In this document: one piece after another, positions 1-8,798 of the stretch
Position numbering within the stretch: position 1 is the first letter of the stretch
Layout of the letters: every line of letters begins with the position of its first letter
From: Aquimarina aquimarini
GTDB lineage: Bacteria; Bacteroidota; Bacteroidia; Flavobacteriales; Flavobacteriaceae
Assembly (NCBI RefSeq): GCF_900299535.1
Contig: NZ_OMKE01000014.1
Coordinates: 1 to 64,000, forward strand
Length of the DNA: 64,000 nucleotides
Reading direction: 5' to 3'
The notes under the pieces: model-generated
Database searches by the model: none
Seen by the model: only the letters and a program-made list of their open reading frames with translations
What the model was told of the DNA's origin: nothing
Program-made: the position numbers and the translations under genes

Positions 1-117
1 AATAGCTACCATTGGTATAACTTCTATACGGATATCCTTTGTATCTACCAGTTGCGGTAATTAGATAGCTGGGATTGTATATACCAGCTTTATAATATTG
101 ATAAGAAGAATAATCAG
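1..117 (-). pseudogene. Duplicated internal fragment of the endonuclease/exonuclease/phosphatase gene
   Basis: These 117 bases match 9358-9474, inside the intact endonuclease gene at 9299-10348, at 116 of 117 positions. The only difference, at base 101, is a synonymous Tyr codon change on the minus strand. The fragment corresponds to about residues 292-331 of that protein. Homology stops abruptly after base 117, so the 5' part of the gene is missing; the 3' part may continue left of the window. It is read here as a truncated paralogue or recombination scar, recently copied. Confidence 0.8.
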
Positions 118-260
118 TAAATTGAGTTTAACAACCAAAGTTTATCCTGTCAGTTTAGTTGGTATTTGTAGTATATTTTCTACAAAACTGAATTTGTTGT
201 GGCTAACATTCGTTTTTGTAGTTTTTTATAAAAAACTCATAGAATCATAAATGTATATAA

Positions 261-283
261 ACAAAAAAAGCGCTTTTAGCGCT
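261..283 (-). terminator. Rho-independent terminator of the S26-like gene
   Basis: AGCGC (269-273) pairs with GCGCT (279-283) across a five-base loop, and on the minus strand the stem is followed by a run of T. It sits a few bases past the stop codon of the minus-strand gene at 288-587. Confidence 0.8.
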
Positions 284-287
284 ACTT

Positions 288-587
288 CTATGACATTGGT
301 AATATTTCTATTACTTTTCCATATACATTTTTGGTCCAGCCATTAAGGCGACCTCGGTTATTACCGATTAGTAATCCTCTTTTCACATTTTTTCCTTTGA
401 CCAAATGTGTAAAACAGTTACCCCTTACTTTACAAAAAACAATATCTCCTGCTTTGCAATCTTCCCATTTTACAGGTTCTAAAACGACAGGTTGTTTTGA
501 TTTTAATAAAGGTAACATAGAATTACCTGGTTCTTTGGAGACAATCGTCTCGCCATTCAATAGTTTTTGAATTTTCCAATTCATCAT
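288..587 (-). CDS. Small S24/S26 (signal peptidase-like) family protein
   Basis: A 99-residue protein with the serine-peptidase signature PGNSMLPLL (residues 20-28, candidate nucleophile Ser23), a following GDIVFCKV strand, and a THLVKG segment with His61. This layout matches the LexA/signal peptidase fold. Signal peptidase I proteins usually carry GDN near the end; here the equivalent is GNN (75-77). There is no membrane anchor or DNA-binding domain, so it is not an ordinary signal peptidase or LexA. A Ser-His arrangement as in the ER-type/SipW branch is possible. Substrate is unknown. It lies alone with its own terminator. Family assignment is fairly sure; activity is inference. Confidence 0.65.
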   Translation of the reverse strand: MMNWKIQKLLNGETIVSKEPGNSMLPLLKSKQPVVLEPVKWEDCKAGDIVFCKVRGNCFTHLVKGKNVKRGLLIGNNRGRLNGWTKNVYGKVIEILPMS

Positions 588-718
588 ATATAGTTTTTAA
601 AAATTAAACTTAAATTCAAAAACTATGGAGTATGGTTACATAAAGAACTTATGCAAAAGTAAGTAATTTACTTTAACTATCAATATTCTCTAATCATGCC
701 TATTCTGAAAACACAATT

Positions 719-1056
719 CTAATGATCAATTGTATTGGTTTTCTTTCTATACCAAAAAAGTCCTGTTGATAGAATAATCAATCCTGCTATTCCCAAAATC
801 CAGTACAATCTAGTATTGTCTATAAACGGAATAGGCGCTGTATCTCCTACCAAATAAAATCCTGCCCAAAAGGGGCTGTTCTATTGATATTGGCAGTTGC
901 CAGATATTCTAATTTGGCTTGTTGTAATGCCTTGCCTTTACTCATCCCTGATTTGAGGTTTTTATAGAAATACCGCATCAACTCTGGAGTCGTTTGATCA
1001 GAAACCTCCCAACCAGTAAGTACGGCTATGCAAATAATTCGAAACAGGATAAAGCA
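719..1056 (-). pseudogene. C-terminal remnant of a CHAT-domain protein
   Basis: Read on the minus strand, 1023 down to about 872 encodes VLTGWEVSDQTTPELMRYFY and then a K-S-G-M-S-K-G-K-A-L stretch, the hallmark C-terminal part of CHAT (caspase-like) domains. The frame is broken at an A4 run, 868-871 (T4 on the coding strand). Restoring one base continues into APFWAGFYLVGD, the classic end of the domain, then a transmembrane helix and a stop at 719-721. The N-terminal part with the catalytic His-Cys and any TPR repeats is absent, and an in-frame stop lies at 1057-1059. So this is a decayed gene, truncated and frameshifted. Intact relatives are TPR-CHAT membrane proteins. Confidence 0.75.
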
Positions 1057-1083
1057 CTAAAGCAATGTCGCTTTCTGTGTCTA

Positions 1084-1764
1084 TTAATTCATTTGTTCTT
1101 TTTTTATTTTGGTCATATCCTTTCTCTTTAGCTTATCGATTAAGGTATGGTACATATCTTTTGGTAATCCACAAGCAATTAAGTATTCTTTCATAAGATC
1201 TTCTTCTTCTTTCTCTATCGAACCATCTGCCAGAAGCACTACAGCTGCCTGTGCCAAAATATTGATCAATGCCTCTGAGGATAATTGACTACGTGCCTCA
1301 TTAAGAAAATTAAACACCTGATTATTCTGATTCCCATTTTCTTTTACATCTTGATGTATTACCATTAAATCATCTTTTATTTCAGAAAAGCCTTCGATAG
1401 CATCCATAATTTCACGTTCCTCTTCTTTTGCAAAGTCACCATCAATAATAGACATATGTGTCATTGATGCTACTAGCGCTTTGGCAAAAACTAGTTTTGC
1501 ATGTTTCTGATTCTCTTTAATTTCTTCTTGTGAGCGTTGTAATACTGTTTTTATACCTTCATTATAGGCACTTTTACAACTATCACATTCATAAAAACGA
1601 TCTACCACATCCAAGGGAATTATTGGAATAAAAAACAAGGTAAACCATCTGCGATATAACTTATTTTCTAAATTTCCATTATTACAATTTGGGCATGAAT
1701 TTGATAAAACAGGACTTTCACTCACCGTGTGTTTGAGTCCTCTTGTTCCGAAGATGATAAACAT
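1084..1764 (-). CDS. Zinc-ribbon protein with a TerB-like C-terminal region
   Basis: A 226-residue soluble protein. The N-terminus has a FGTRG strand and two paired cysteine motifs, C24-x2-C27 and C60-x2-C63, expected to bind one zinc ion. Residues from about 90 onwards are helical with acidic pairs such as DGDFAKEEERE and DGSIEKEEEDL, which resemble TerB/tellurite-resistance-type helical domains. No enzymatic motif is visible. The neighbouring DNA to the left is gene debris, so context gives no role. Function unknown; the zinc ribbon is the best supported part. Confidence 0.7.
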   Translation of the reverse strand: MFIIFGTRGLKHTVSESPVLSNSCPNCNNGNLENKLYRRWFTLFFIPIIPLDVVDRFYECDSCKSAYNEGIKTVLQRSQEEIKENQKHAKLVFAKALVASMTHMSIIDGDFAKEEEREIMDAIEGFSEIKDDLMVIHQDVKENGNQNNQVFNFLNEARSQLSSEALINILAQAAVVLLADGSIEKEEEDLMKEYLIACGLPKDMYHTLIDKLKRKDMTKIKKEQMN

Positions 1765-2211
1765 AACTGTATATTTTATTGATTTAGGGGGATATTAAAT
1801 ATACTATAATATTCTAAAAAACCTAATTTATAACCTCTTATATAAGAAAACACTCGTGATTTCCTTCAATATTCATTTTGCAAAATCATACGGTTTAGAA
1901 GTTTTTATACTAATCTAACTGTGAGGTAGTGAGTATTATATTATTAACCTCTGATCTTATTCCTTTTTTTGAGTAAAATTTATGTTAGAAATAATACTTA
2001 TAGAGTATCTTTCTTTTTATCAAGCTGTTATAGGTTGTATATTTTTACAAAAATTCATGGCACGCTTTTTGGTTTTTATCAAATAAATTGAGTATTTTGA
2101 CTCGATGTTTTTAAGGTTATTTTAACAATAAAATAAATTTTATCTCGTTGTAATAACCAAATATGATTAACCTATAAATTTTTTAATACATTATTATTTA
2201 ACCCAAACGTT
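1765..2211. other. Intergenic region, nothing recognised
   Basis: 447 bases of AT-rich DNA between two genes that diverge. It must hold promoters for both, but no clear TTG/TAnnTTTG pair, hairpin, repeat or coding remnant could be picked out. Confidence 0.5.
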
Positions 2212-2613
2212 ATGAAAAAATTATTTCTACTTTTATTTATGCTAGGTGCTGGATTATCTACCCAAGCCCAAACTCAAAACTGGGAAGGACTTCATATACT
2301 TCATAAAGATGAATTATACCCTCTTGCAAAAGATATTAGTGAACTTACAGACAAAGTAATTGCCAATGGTAATGTGATTTCTATAGTAAAAGATAATGGA
2401 ACTACATCTTTAGTAAAAGAACTGGATAAATCTGTTCCTATTGAATTCTACAACTATAAATTGCTTACATCTACAGGAAGAGAACTTAAATTAGATGACT
2501 TGATGATGGCTAACAAAGTAGTAAACAAGTTTTTTGATGTCTTAAGGCGAGTAAAAGAAAATGAGTCTGCCGATACTAAACAAGAGATTGAAGACATCCT
2601 TAATAGCCTATAA
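2212..2613 (+). CDS. Small secreted protein of unknown function
   Basis: 133 residues starting with a clear Sec signal peptide (MKKLFLLLFMLGAGLSTQAQ, likely cut after the A-Q-A region). The mature part is mixed alpha/beta, has no cysteine, and ends in an acidic helix (ENESADTKQEIEDIL). The spacing to a strong terminator at 2636 shows a monocistronic unit. No family was recognised. A periplasmic or secreted location is supported by the signal peptide only. Confidence 0.7.
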   Translation: MKKLFLLLFMLGAGLSTQAQTQNWEGLHILHKDELYPLAKDISELTDKVIANGNVISIVKDNGTTSLVKELDKSVPIEFYNYKLLTSTGRELKLDDLMMANKVVNKFFDVLRRVKENESADTKQEIEDILNSL

Positions 2614-2635
2614 AAGCTAATTATTTATAAAATAT

Positions 2636-2672
2636 AAAAAAGAGCAATCAAATTAAGATTGCTCTTTTTTTA
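2636..2672 (+). terminator. Rho-independent terminator
   Basis: AGAGCAATC (2641-2649) pairs perfectly with GATTGCTCT (2657-2665), followed by a T run. It ends the transcript of the small secreted protein gene. Confidence 0.9.
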
Positions 2673-2819
2673 TACAGAATCTTTTCGCTTTTTATTTTAT
2701 AACAAAAAGTTGCTGTAAATCAAAAACATAACAACATAAACCCACTAAAAAAACGCTTTTATTAATGCTATTAAGTAGTATTGTTTTCTATATATAGCAT
2801 TTCTAAAGTATATTTTAAA

Positions 2820-2827
2820 TAGCTTTG
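2820..2827 (+). promoter_or_regulatory. Candidate -7 box for the LytTR regulator operon
   Basis: TAGCTTTG fits the Bacteroidota -7 consensus TAnnTTTG, 28 bases before the start codon. No well-spaced TTG was found upstream, so only the -7 element is claimed. Confidence 0.4.
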
Positions 2828-2854
2828 TAGTAACAGTTAAGAGGGATAATTTTT

Positions 2855-3586
2855 ATGATGAAAAACAAAAAAGTGTTAATCGTCGAAGATGAATTTTCGA
2901 TAGCCTTAGATATTAAAATTAGCTTAGAAAAAATTGATTATTTGGTAGTCGGTATTGCTGATAGTTATGAGGAAGCGATGAAATACACTGCAGAGACCAC
3001 ACCAGATATTATTGTGATGGATGTCAATATTTCTGGAAAAAAAAATGGCATTGATACTGCAGAAGAAATCTATCATAAATATAAAACTCCAGTTGTTTTT
3101 CTTACTGCTTATGGAGATAACCATACATTTGCAGAAGCATTACAATCTAAACCTTTTGGCTTTCTACTAAAACCTTTTAAAATAAAAGAATTATCTTTTG
3201 CCCTACAAATTGCTCTACAAAAACAACTTGAAAAAAAAGATAGTACTCCACACTCATCTGCTAGTAACAAACTGTCTGACTCATTATTTATAAAAGATAA
3301 ATCACAGCTTACAAAAGTTATGATTGATGAAATTCTATGGGCAGAAGCAATGGATAACTACACACAGGTAATCACTAAAAACAAAAAAGTAGTTGTAAAC
3401 ATGTTTCTCAAAGAATTTTATGACAAAGTACCACAAGACAAATTCTTAAGAATTCACAGATCCTATATCGTTGCCTTAGAAAAAATTGATAAAATAGAAA
3501 ATAGGTTCATATGTATTGGAGATAACACCATCCCAATTAGCAAAGCCTATAAAAATTTATTATTAGAACGCCTAGATGTTTTATAA
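2855..3586 (+). CDS. LytTR-family response regulator
   Basis: 243 residues. The N-terminal receiver domain (about 5-120) has the acidic pocket VEDE, the phosphoacceptor Asp56 in IIVMDVN, a Thr in FLTAYGD and the Lys in LLKPFK. The C-terminal part (about 145-240) is a LytTR DNA-binding domain with the typical ILWAEAMDNYT and FLRIHRSYIVAL segments. It is followed directly by a TPR histidine kinase gene, so the two form a two-component pair. Targets are unknown; the tandem lipoproteins downstream are candidates by position only. Confidence 0.92.
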   Translation: MMKNKKVLIVEDEFSIALDIKISLEKIDYLVVGIADSYEEAMKYTAETTPDIIVMDVNISGKKNGIDTAEEIYHKYKTPVVFLTAYGDNHTFAEALQSKPFGFLLKPFKIKELSFALQIALQKQLEKKDSTPHSSASNKLSDSLFIKDKSQLTKVMIDEILWAEAMDNYTQVITKNKKVVVNMFLKEFYDKVPQDKFLRIHRSYIVALEKIDKIENRFICIGDNTIPISKAYKNLLLERLDVL

Positions 3587-3587
3587 C

Positions 3588-5525
3588 ATGAATACCCCCT
3601 TCTTTTTTTTGAAGAGATACTCTTATCTTTTACTCTTTTTTTTAAGTATTTCATTAATTGCTCAAACAGATAGTTTGACGCAAAAGTTAACAACAGCTTC
3701 TAAAAAAGAAAAAATAGAAATCTATCAAAAACTTGCACTCAGTCGAAGTTATACTGATCCCGAAAAAGCTACCGAATACGCACTAAAAGGACTAGAACTA
3801 TTAAAAGACAAAAATTCTAAGGATGTTGGTTATTTTTATTTTATACTAGGTAAACTTTGTAATGGGCGATCAGAATACGAACAAGCATTATTCTATTACA
3901 ATAGAACAATAGAGATTGCAAAAGGATTAGATTACGATTTAGGCATTGCAAGGACATATCAGAATATGGGGCTAGTGCATGTGCGGATAGGAGAATATGA
4001 TAAAGCACTAGATTTCTATTTAAAAACTGCTGAGATCTACAAAAAGGAAAAAGAAAATAATCTTCTTGTGGGTATAATGAATAATATAGGCTCATTGTAT
4101 TCCTGTAGGTTAAAAGACGATAAAAATGGCCTTCTGTATTATAATAAAGCACTGAAACTATCGCATGAAATTGATGACCCACAATACAGAACTGCTGTAT
4201 TGATCAATATGGGAGAAATGTATATGCGTCAGAATAATTTTGAAAAGGCAAAAAAAACGATACAAGAATCTATTGGTATTGCAAAAAAATTAGATGATTA
4301 CAACTCTCTTATGGCTGGATTGAGCAATCTATCTACAATAAGTATCCAAGAGAACAAATTAGAAGAAGCATTGGCATATACCAAAGAATCTCTAAAATTG
4401 AGAAAAAAAATTGGTCAAACATACGGTAATGCACCTGAATACCTTAGATTGGCTGAGATCTATGAAAAAATAGGGAATACCAAAGCTGCAATATCACACT
4501 ATGATGAAGCATTGGCAATAGCTACAAAATCAAAAGCACTACCACAACTATCAAAAGTATATGAATCTCTTCATGACTATTATAGCAGACAAAAAAAATA
4601 TAAAAAAGGATATGAGTATCTATTAAAATTTAATAAAGTCAAAGACTCTTTGTTTAATGAAAAAAAACATAACCAGATAAAAGAAATTCAAGCAAAATTT
4701 GATATTGAAAGCAAAGAAAAAGAAGTACAATTATTAACCAATGAAAACAAAATAAAAACATTGGAGAACAAGAGTCAACAAACGACTCAAATTGTATTAC
4801 TAATTGGGTTAATTGGATTAACCATAATAGCATCAACGCTTTTTTATAGTTACAAAAACAAACAAAAGACTAATGGAATTCTAGAAGAAAAAAACAAGAA
4901 GATATCACAAACACTTAAAGATCGTGAGATATTATTAAAAGAGGTACATCACAGGGTAAAAAACAATTTACAAATTGTTTCAAGTCTGTTACGACTTCAA
5001 CATAAATTTGGAGACCACAAAAGTTCTATAGAAATCATACAAGAAATACAAGATAAAATCCAAGCAATGGCTATTATACACGAGAGACTATATATGTCTA
5101 GTGATTTGTCTATGATTAATTTGGAAACCTATTTAGAGAACCTATTAATATATTTCAAAACCAGTTACGATCTTACAGAACAAAATATTACAATAAATAC
5201 GGCTGTAGATCATATTAACCTTAATATGGATTACTTGGTTCCTTGTGGATTAATTGTAAATGAAATTATAGTCAATAGTATAAAATACGCTTTTCAAGAA
5301 GGTGCAAAAGGGCATATTAGTATCGAAGCCTCTCAAAACGAGAGTAAATGCACACTTACCATAAAAGATACAGGAGTTGGATTCCCTGAAGATTTCAAAA
5401 TAGAAAACAGCCATTCTCTGGGTATGCAACTTATACAAGGATTGACAAAGCAAATAAAAGGCTCTGTTGAGATTGCATCTAATCCTGGAGCTTGTTATAA
5501 AATTGAATTCAATATAAACGCATAA
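3588..5525 (+). CDS. TPR-repeat histidine kinase (HisKA_2 type)
   Basis: 645 residues from the ATG at 3588. An in-frame ATG at 3576 overlaps the regulator gene, but the later start gives a clean signal peptide (FFLKRYSYLLLFFLSISLIAQ). Several TPR repeats fill about residues 30-370, then one transmembrane helix near 400-422 and a coiled coil. The kinase has the HisKA_2 box EVHHRVKNNLQ (His455), an N box NEIIVNSIKYAF and a G box DTGVGFPE. It probably senses a periplasmic or membrane signal through the TPRs and phosphorylates the LytTR regulator encoded just upstream. Confidence 0.9.
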   Translation: MNTPFFFLKRYSYLLLFFLSISLIAQTDSLTQKLTTASKKEKIEIYQKLALSRSYTDPEKATEYALKGLELLKDKNSKDVGYFYFILGKLCNGRSEYEQALFYYNRTIEIAKGLDYDLGIARTYQNMGLVHVRIGEYDKALDFYLKTAEIYKKEKENNLLVGIMNNIGSLYSCRLKDDKNGLLYYNKALKLSHEIDDPQYRTAVLINMGEMYMRQNNFEKAKKTIQESIGIAKKLDDYNSLMAGLSNLSTISIQENKLEEALAYTKESLKLRKKIGQTYGNAPEYLRLAEIYEKIGNTKAAISHYDEALAIATKSKALPQLSKVYESLHDYYSRQKKYKKGYEYLLKFNKVKDSLFNEKKHNQIKEIQAKFDIESKEKEVQLLTNENKIKTLENKSQQTTQIVLLIGLIGLTIIASTLFYSYKNKQKTNGILEEKNKKISQTLKDREILLKEVHHRVKNNLQIVSSLLRLQHKFGDHKSSIEIIQEIQDKIQAMAIIHERLYMSSDLSMINLETYLENLLIYFKTSYDLTEQNITINTAVDHINLNMDYLVPCGLIVNEIIVNSIKYAFQEGAKGHISIEASQNESKCTLTIKDTGVGFPEDFKIENSHSLGMQLIQGLTKQIKGSVEIASNPGACYKIEFNINA

Positions 5526-5665
5526 AATCTATAAATTAAAGTATGCCTTACCCTTCTTTTTAATCCATTTACCAAATAAATAATACCGTACACCATATTA
5601 ATTTAGAAACTGCACCTTAGTATCATATTTTTAGTTGATAAACTAATTTTAAGAAAAGGTAAACA

Positions 5666-6847
5666 ATGATAAATATTTTTAAATTATTAAATATAGGAAG
5701 TGCGGTTCTTTCTATATTTCTTATGATTGGCTGTGACTCTATAGATGATGCCCCAATTTTAGACCCTACAAACCCAGATACGCCAGACACACCACCTGTG
5801 GCAGAAGTTGTACTAGAAGAAGCAAAACTCTCAGCTTTTCCTTTATTTGGTATAACAGCAATAAAAACAGAGATCATTGATCCAGAAATTGTAGAGAATA
5901 AAGAAACTAAGTTCGGAGAAATTAATATCACTGTAGCCGCAGAAACCTCTCTAGATGCAATAAGCGCAATGATAACATCTAAGGAACTTAACTTAAGTAA
6001 ATTCAGCATTACGCCTGGTAACGACATAAAATTATCATACGTAGACGGAAAAACAAATCTATATACCATAAACAATGCTACTGATGACAAAGAAGAATTA
6101 CTGCATTATACTGTGAGTATTACAAAAGAAGCTGTAATCGTGCCAGAAACATTAGAGCTAACAAGTTTTAAGTTTGAAAAAAGTAAAAACCCAAATTTGC
6201 CAAATGATATCGAAATTGCCAGAACTGTAGAGAATTTAGCAAACGATAAAATATATTTGTTTGTACCTGTAGGTACCGACTTCACAAACTTGGTTCCAAC
6301 AATTACATACACTGGTACAACGCTACATTACCACGAAGGCCCTTTACGATCTTCTGTAGAAAAAATATATACTGAAAACACTAGTATGAATTTTAAGTAT
6401 CCTAATTCTATTCTTCTTGAAATTAAAAATAAAAACAATGACAAATCAAAAACTATCAATGTCATTGTAGATGTAATTAACCCACTCAAAATAGAGGAAA
6501 CCTTTTTTGACGTCTACCTGTCAGATGGAGTTTTAAGAGCAGACCATGTTATACAATGGACTAACCAAGGAAATCATTTGTTGGAATATGGAAAAGAATA
6601 TACTCAAGAAAACCAAGACCCTGTAGGAATACATTATTTATTTGATTTTTATACAACTATGCCCTCAGGAGGATTAGCTCCAGGAGATAGTGACCATATA
6701 GTGGCAGCAATTGATTTCCCCTTAGACCACCCTCAAGGAGTTTATAAAACAACAGCTGTGTTTTATCCTAGAATAAAAGATAACGCAGAGATTGATGACC
6801 TATTAGAACCAGCTAGAATGGATGTTATTGCTCACTTTGTGTGGTAA
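5666..6847 (+). CDS. Surface lipoprotein, tandem copy 1
   Basis: 393 residues with a lipoprotein signal ending MIGC (Cys23). The middle contains two beta-rich segments of the kind seen in DUF5018-like Bacteroidota lipoproteins (YVDGKTNLYTINNAT and LTSFKFEKSKNPNLPNDI); that family name is tentative. The C-terminal quarter has WTNQGNHLLEYG and LAPGDS motifs. It is a clear paralogue of the next gene, most alike between residues 55 and 245. No enzyme motif is visible. Likely exported to the outer-membrane surface; role unknown. Confidence 0.75.
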   Translation: MINIFKLLNIGSAVLSIFLMIGCDSIDDAPILDPTNPDTPDTPPVAEVVLEEAKLSAFPLFGITAIKTEIIDPEIVENKETKFGEINITVAAETSLDAISAMITSKELNLSKFSITPGNDIKLSYVDGKTNLYTINNATDDKEELLHYTVSITKEAVIVPETLELTSFKFEKSKNPNLPNDIEIARTVENLANDKIYLFVPVGTDFTNLVPTITYTGTTLHYHEGPLRSSVEKIYTENTSMNFKYPNSILLEIKNKNNDKSKTINVIVDVINPLKIEETFFDVYLSDGVLRADHVIQWTNQGNHLLEYGKEYTQENQDPVGIHYLFDFYTTMPSGGLAPGDSDHIVAAIDFPLDHPQGVYKTTAVFYPRIKDNAEIDDLLEPARMDVIAHFVW

Positions 6848-6889
6848 TAATCATTTTTTAGATTTTATCTAGAATATTGTCAAAAAAGT

Positions 6890-6919
6890 AGTACCCTAAA
6901 AAATATTTTTTAGGGTACT
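6890..6919 (+). terminator. Perfect 30-base palindrome, probable terminator
   Basis: AGTACCCTAAAAAAT followed at once by its exact reverse complement, then a T-rich tail. It stands 43 bases after the first lipoprotein gene. The AT-rich loop is folded into the palindrome, so it may also be a protein-binding site, but a terminator is simplest. Confidence 0.75.
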
Positions 6920-7144
6920 CTTATTTTTATCATATTTAAATGTTTTATATTAAAAAAAGACCAACTGTTTAAAAAAAAAGTTTTTCAAGAATTATAATCT
7001 CAATTATTTTCAAAAACAATGCTTATAAGCTCACCCCTTATTATAGCTTATTCACCAAATAAATAAGATAGCACACCATATTAATTTTAAAGAAATAAAT
7101 CATTACAATACATTTGATCAATTAATCAGTTGAAAAGTAAAATA

Positions 7145-8311
7145 ATGAAAAACATTTTTAAATCAATAAGTCTAGGAAGTGTTATCCTTTCCCTAAGCTT
7201 AATAATCAGTTGTGGTTCTGATGACGACAACTCTGGTATTTTACAACCAGAGCAGCCAGTTAATCTACAAGAAGCAAAACTCTCGGCTTTTCCTTTATTT
7301 GGTATAACAGCAATAAAAACAGAGATCATTGATCCAGAGATTGTAGAGAATAAAGAAACAAAACATGGTCAAATTAATATCACTGTAGCCGCAGAAGTTT
7401 CTTTAGATGCTATAAGTGCAATAATAACATCTGATGAGCTTAATTTGAGTAAATTCAGTATTGCACCTGGTAACGATACAAGATTATCATATGTAGACGG
7501 AAAAACAAATCTATATACCATAAATAATGCTACAGGTGATAAAGAAGAATTACTGCATTATACTGTGAGTATTACAAGAGAACCAGTAATTGTACCCGAA
7601 ACATTAAAAATAACAAGCTTTAAGTTTGAAAAGAGTAAAAACCCAGGTTTGCCAAATGATATTGAAATTTCTAAAACTATAGAAGACCCAGGATTAGATA
7701 AAATATATTTATTTGTACCTGTAGGAACAGATTTTTCAAACTTAGTACCTACAATTACATATGATGGTTCAAAATTATATTATTACCAAAATAGCTCTCA
7801 ATTACCAGGAGATGCTACTCAAGAATACCCAGCAGAGGGCATGAGTATAGATTTTAAATACCCTAATACATTTACTCTTGAGGTTAAAAATAAAGACAAT
7901 GATCAATTTAAAACTACTGTTGTCATTGTAGATGTAATCAACCCAATCAAAACAGAAGTATCCTCTTTTACCATCACTGATATTCAAGAGGGAGCATCAG
8001 TAACGCATGTTATTACACAATGGACTAATCAAGGAAATCACCTGCTAGAGTATGGAAATGGAGATACCCAAGAAAATCAAGATCCTGTAACACCATCTAA
8101 AGTATTTATATTTAATAGATCTGTACCTGGTGGTGGAGGTTTAGCTCCAGGAGATAGTGCTAATATAAGTGTTACAATTAATGCTCGAGATTACCCCGCA
8201 GCAACTTATAAAACAACTGCCGTGTTTTATCCCAGAATAAAATATAACGCAGAGATTGATGACTTATTAGAGCCAGCTAGACTTGATGTTACTGCTGAGA
8301 TTATTAAGTAA
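7145..8311 (+). CDS. Surface lipoprotein, tandem copy 2
   Basis: 388 residues from the ATG at 7145 (a TTG at 7130 is in frame but leaves an odd basic leader). The lipobox is LIISC (Cys23), followed by an acidic GSDDDNSG linker typical of surface-exposed Bacteroidota lipoproteins. The protein repeats the architecture of copy 1 with long stretches of identity (for example SAFPLFGITAIKTEIIDPEI) and diverges in the middle and near the C-terminus. The upstream DNA is also duplicated. The pair may be variants of one surface protein under separate selection. Confidence 0.75.
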   Translation: MKNIFKSISLGSVILSLSLIISCGSDDDNSGILQPEQPVNLQEAKLSAFPLFGITAIKTEIIDPEIVENKETKHGQINITVAAEVSLDAISAIITSDELNLSKFSIAPGNDTRLSYVDGKTNLYTINNATGDKEELLHYTVSITREPVIVPETLKITSFKFEKSKNPGLPNDIEISKTIEDPGLDKIYLFVPVGTDFSNLVPTITYDGSKLYYYQNSSQLPGDATQEYPAEGMSIDFKYPNTFTLEVKNKDNDQFKTTVVIVDVINPIKTEVSSFTITDIQEGASVTHVITQWTNQGNHLLEYGNGDTQENQDPVTPSKVFIFNRSVPGGGGLAPGDSANISVTINARDYPAATYKTTAVFYPRIKYNAEIDDLLEPARLDVTAEIIK

Positions 8312-8765
8312 TACCATTTTTGATACTTGAAGTTACTGTTTTTGGAGATTATTATTTTTTATCCAAAATAAACATACCTCGACATTATTTACAAAGTACC
8401 TTCTAGTTAGGGCATACTTATAAACCTAAATTATCTAATAAGGTTGATTAATCCATAAATAACCAATACATTTTTTCCCGGATTAATCATATCATTGATC
8501 AAAAAAAGAGGTGCACACGCACCTCTTTTTATATTCTTTCTTTTCTGACCAAGCAATGATAAACTCCTCTGGGGTAAACCCACAAAGTATTTGTTTGACA
8601 CAAACCTTTAGTTTCTAAGCAATCTTTAGAGCATTAAAACTTCACTTAGTGAGTAGAACCCCATATTTCATCCCCCCTTTTTCAGGGTATAATAATTCAC
8701 TATAAAGGGGGAACTATTACACCTTATATCATCATACTTTTGAAGTATCAAAAAGCACTTAGGTT
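8312..8765. other. Intergenic region with one terminator and a C-run/G-run pair
   Basis: 454 bases without a recognisable gene. It contains the terminator at 8501-8530 and, further on, TCCCCCCTTT (8671-8680) facing AAAGGGGGA (8704-8712), which could form a hairpin before the next gene. Nothing else was recognised. Confidence 0.5.
8501..8530 (+). terminator. Rho-independent terminator
   Basis: GAGGTGC (8508-8514) and GCACCTC (8519-8525) form a stem with a four-base loop, flanked by A and T runs. It probably ends the second lipoprotein transcript, although it is almost 200 bases beyond the stop codon. Confidence 0.85.
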
Positions 8766-8798
8766 TTGGTGATAACTACAAACTTTATAGAAAAACGT

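Noticed and set aside
1003..1083. Alternative minus-strand frame reading DTESDIALVLYPVSNYLHSRTYW
   Set aside because: It is short, has no start in reach, stops within the CHAT remnant and matches nothing I recognise; it could be another scar but was not supported.
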